From Paludibacteraceae bacterium (GTDB taxonomy: Bacteria; Bacteroidota; Bacteroidia; Bacteroidales; Paludibacteraceae), in NCBI GenBank assembly GCA_947445425.1, contig CANFFA010000123.1, forward strand, positions 1-7,051: a stretch of DNA of 7,051 nt, written 5' to 3'. A program made the position numbers and the translations under genes. Each line of letters opens with the position of its first letter. The first letter of the stretch is position 1. Under the pieces are notes generated by a model. The model did not search any database and was not told the origin of the DNA. It was given only the letters and a program-made list of their open reading frames with translations. Of this stretch, positions 7,039-7,051 are shown one piece after another.

Positions 7039-7051
7039 AAAGACTTGATAT

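Overview
The window looks like chromosomal core-metabolism DNA from an AT-rich member of the Bacteroidota. Several signs agree. There is a short primary sigma factor without region 1.1. Its promoter has the Bacteroidota -33/-7 form, TTTG-N19-TACTTTTG, instead of TTGACA/TATAAT. Start codons lack convincing Shine-Dalgarno sequences. One gene belongs to the small PUR-like DUF3276 family, and there is a mitochondrial-type aconitase next to a eukaryote-type NADP isocitrate dehydrogenase. The genus cannot be fixed from sequence reading alone.

Layout, left to right. Positions 1-284 hold no gene I can support, only AT-rich upstream DNA. Three genes then follow on the + strand: aconitase (285-2534), citrate synthase (2582-3937) and NADP-dependent isocitrate dehydrogenase (4068-5291). 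They encode the consecutive steps oxaloacetate + acetyl-CoA -> citrate -> isocitrate -> 2-oxoglutarate, and are probably one operon. The 130-bp spacer before icd carries a 17-bp RNA hairpin that may modulate icd. The operon ends at a perfect stem-loop terminator (5315-5352).

A diverged second copy of that terminator, with its flanks, lies about 100 bp downstream (5416-5449). It faces the convergent sigma-factor gene on the - strand (5489-6352). Upstream of the sigma gene is a well-formed promoter (6375-6405). Next is a DUF3276/PUR-like nucleic-acid-binding protein gene on the same strand (6479-6871), whose AT-rich leader holds a hairpin, a palindrome and, at the right edge, a near-copy of the sigma-gene -7 motif.

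No mobile element, CRISPR array, tRNA or rRNA is visible. I see no new defence or biosynthetic system. The notable signals are the eukaryote-like TCA trio, the gltA-icd hairpin, the duplicated strand-adapted terminator and the promoter architecture of the sigma gene. Starts of acn and icd were moved downstream of the longest TTG-initiated ORFs on homology grounds.
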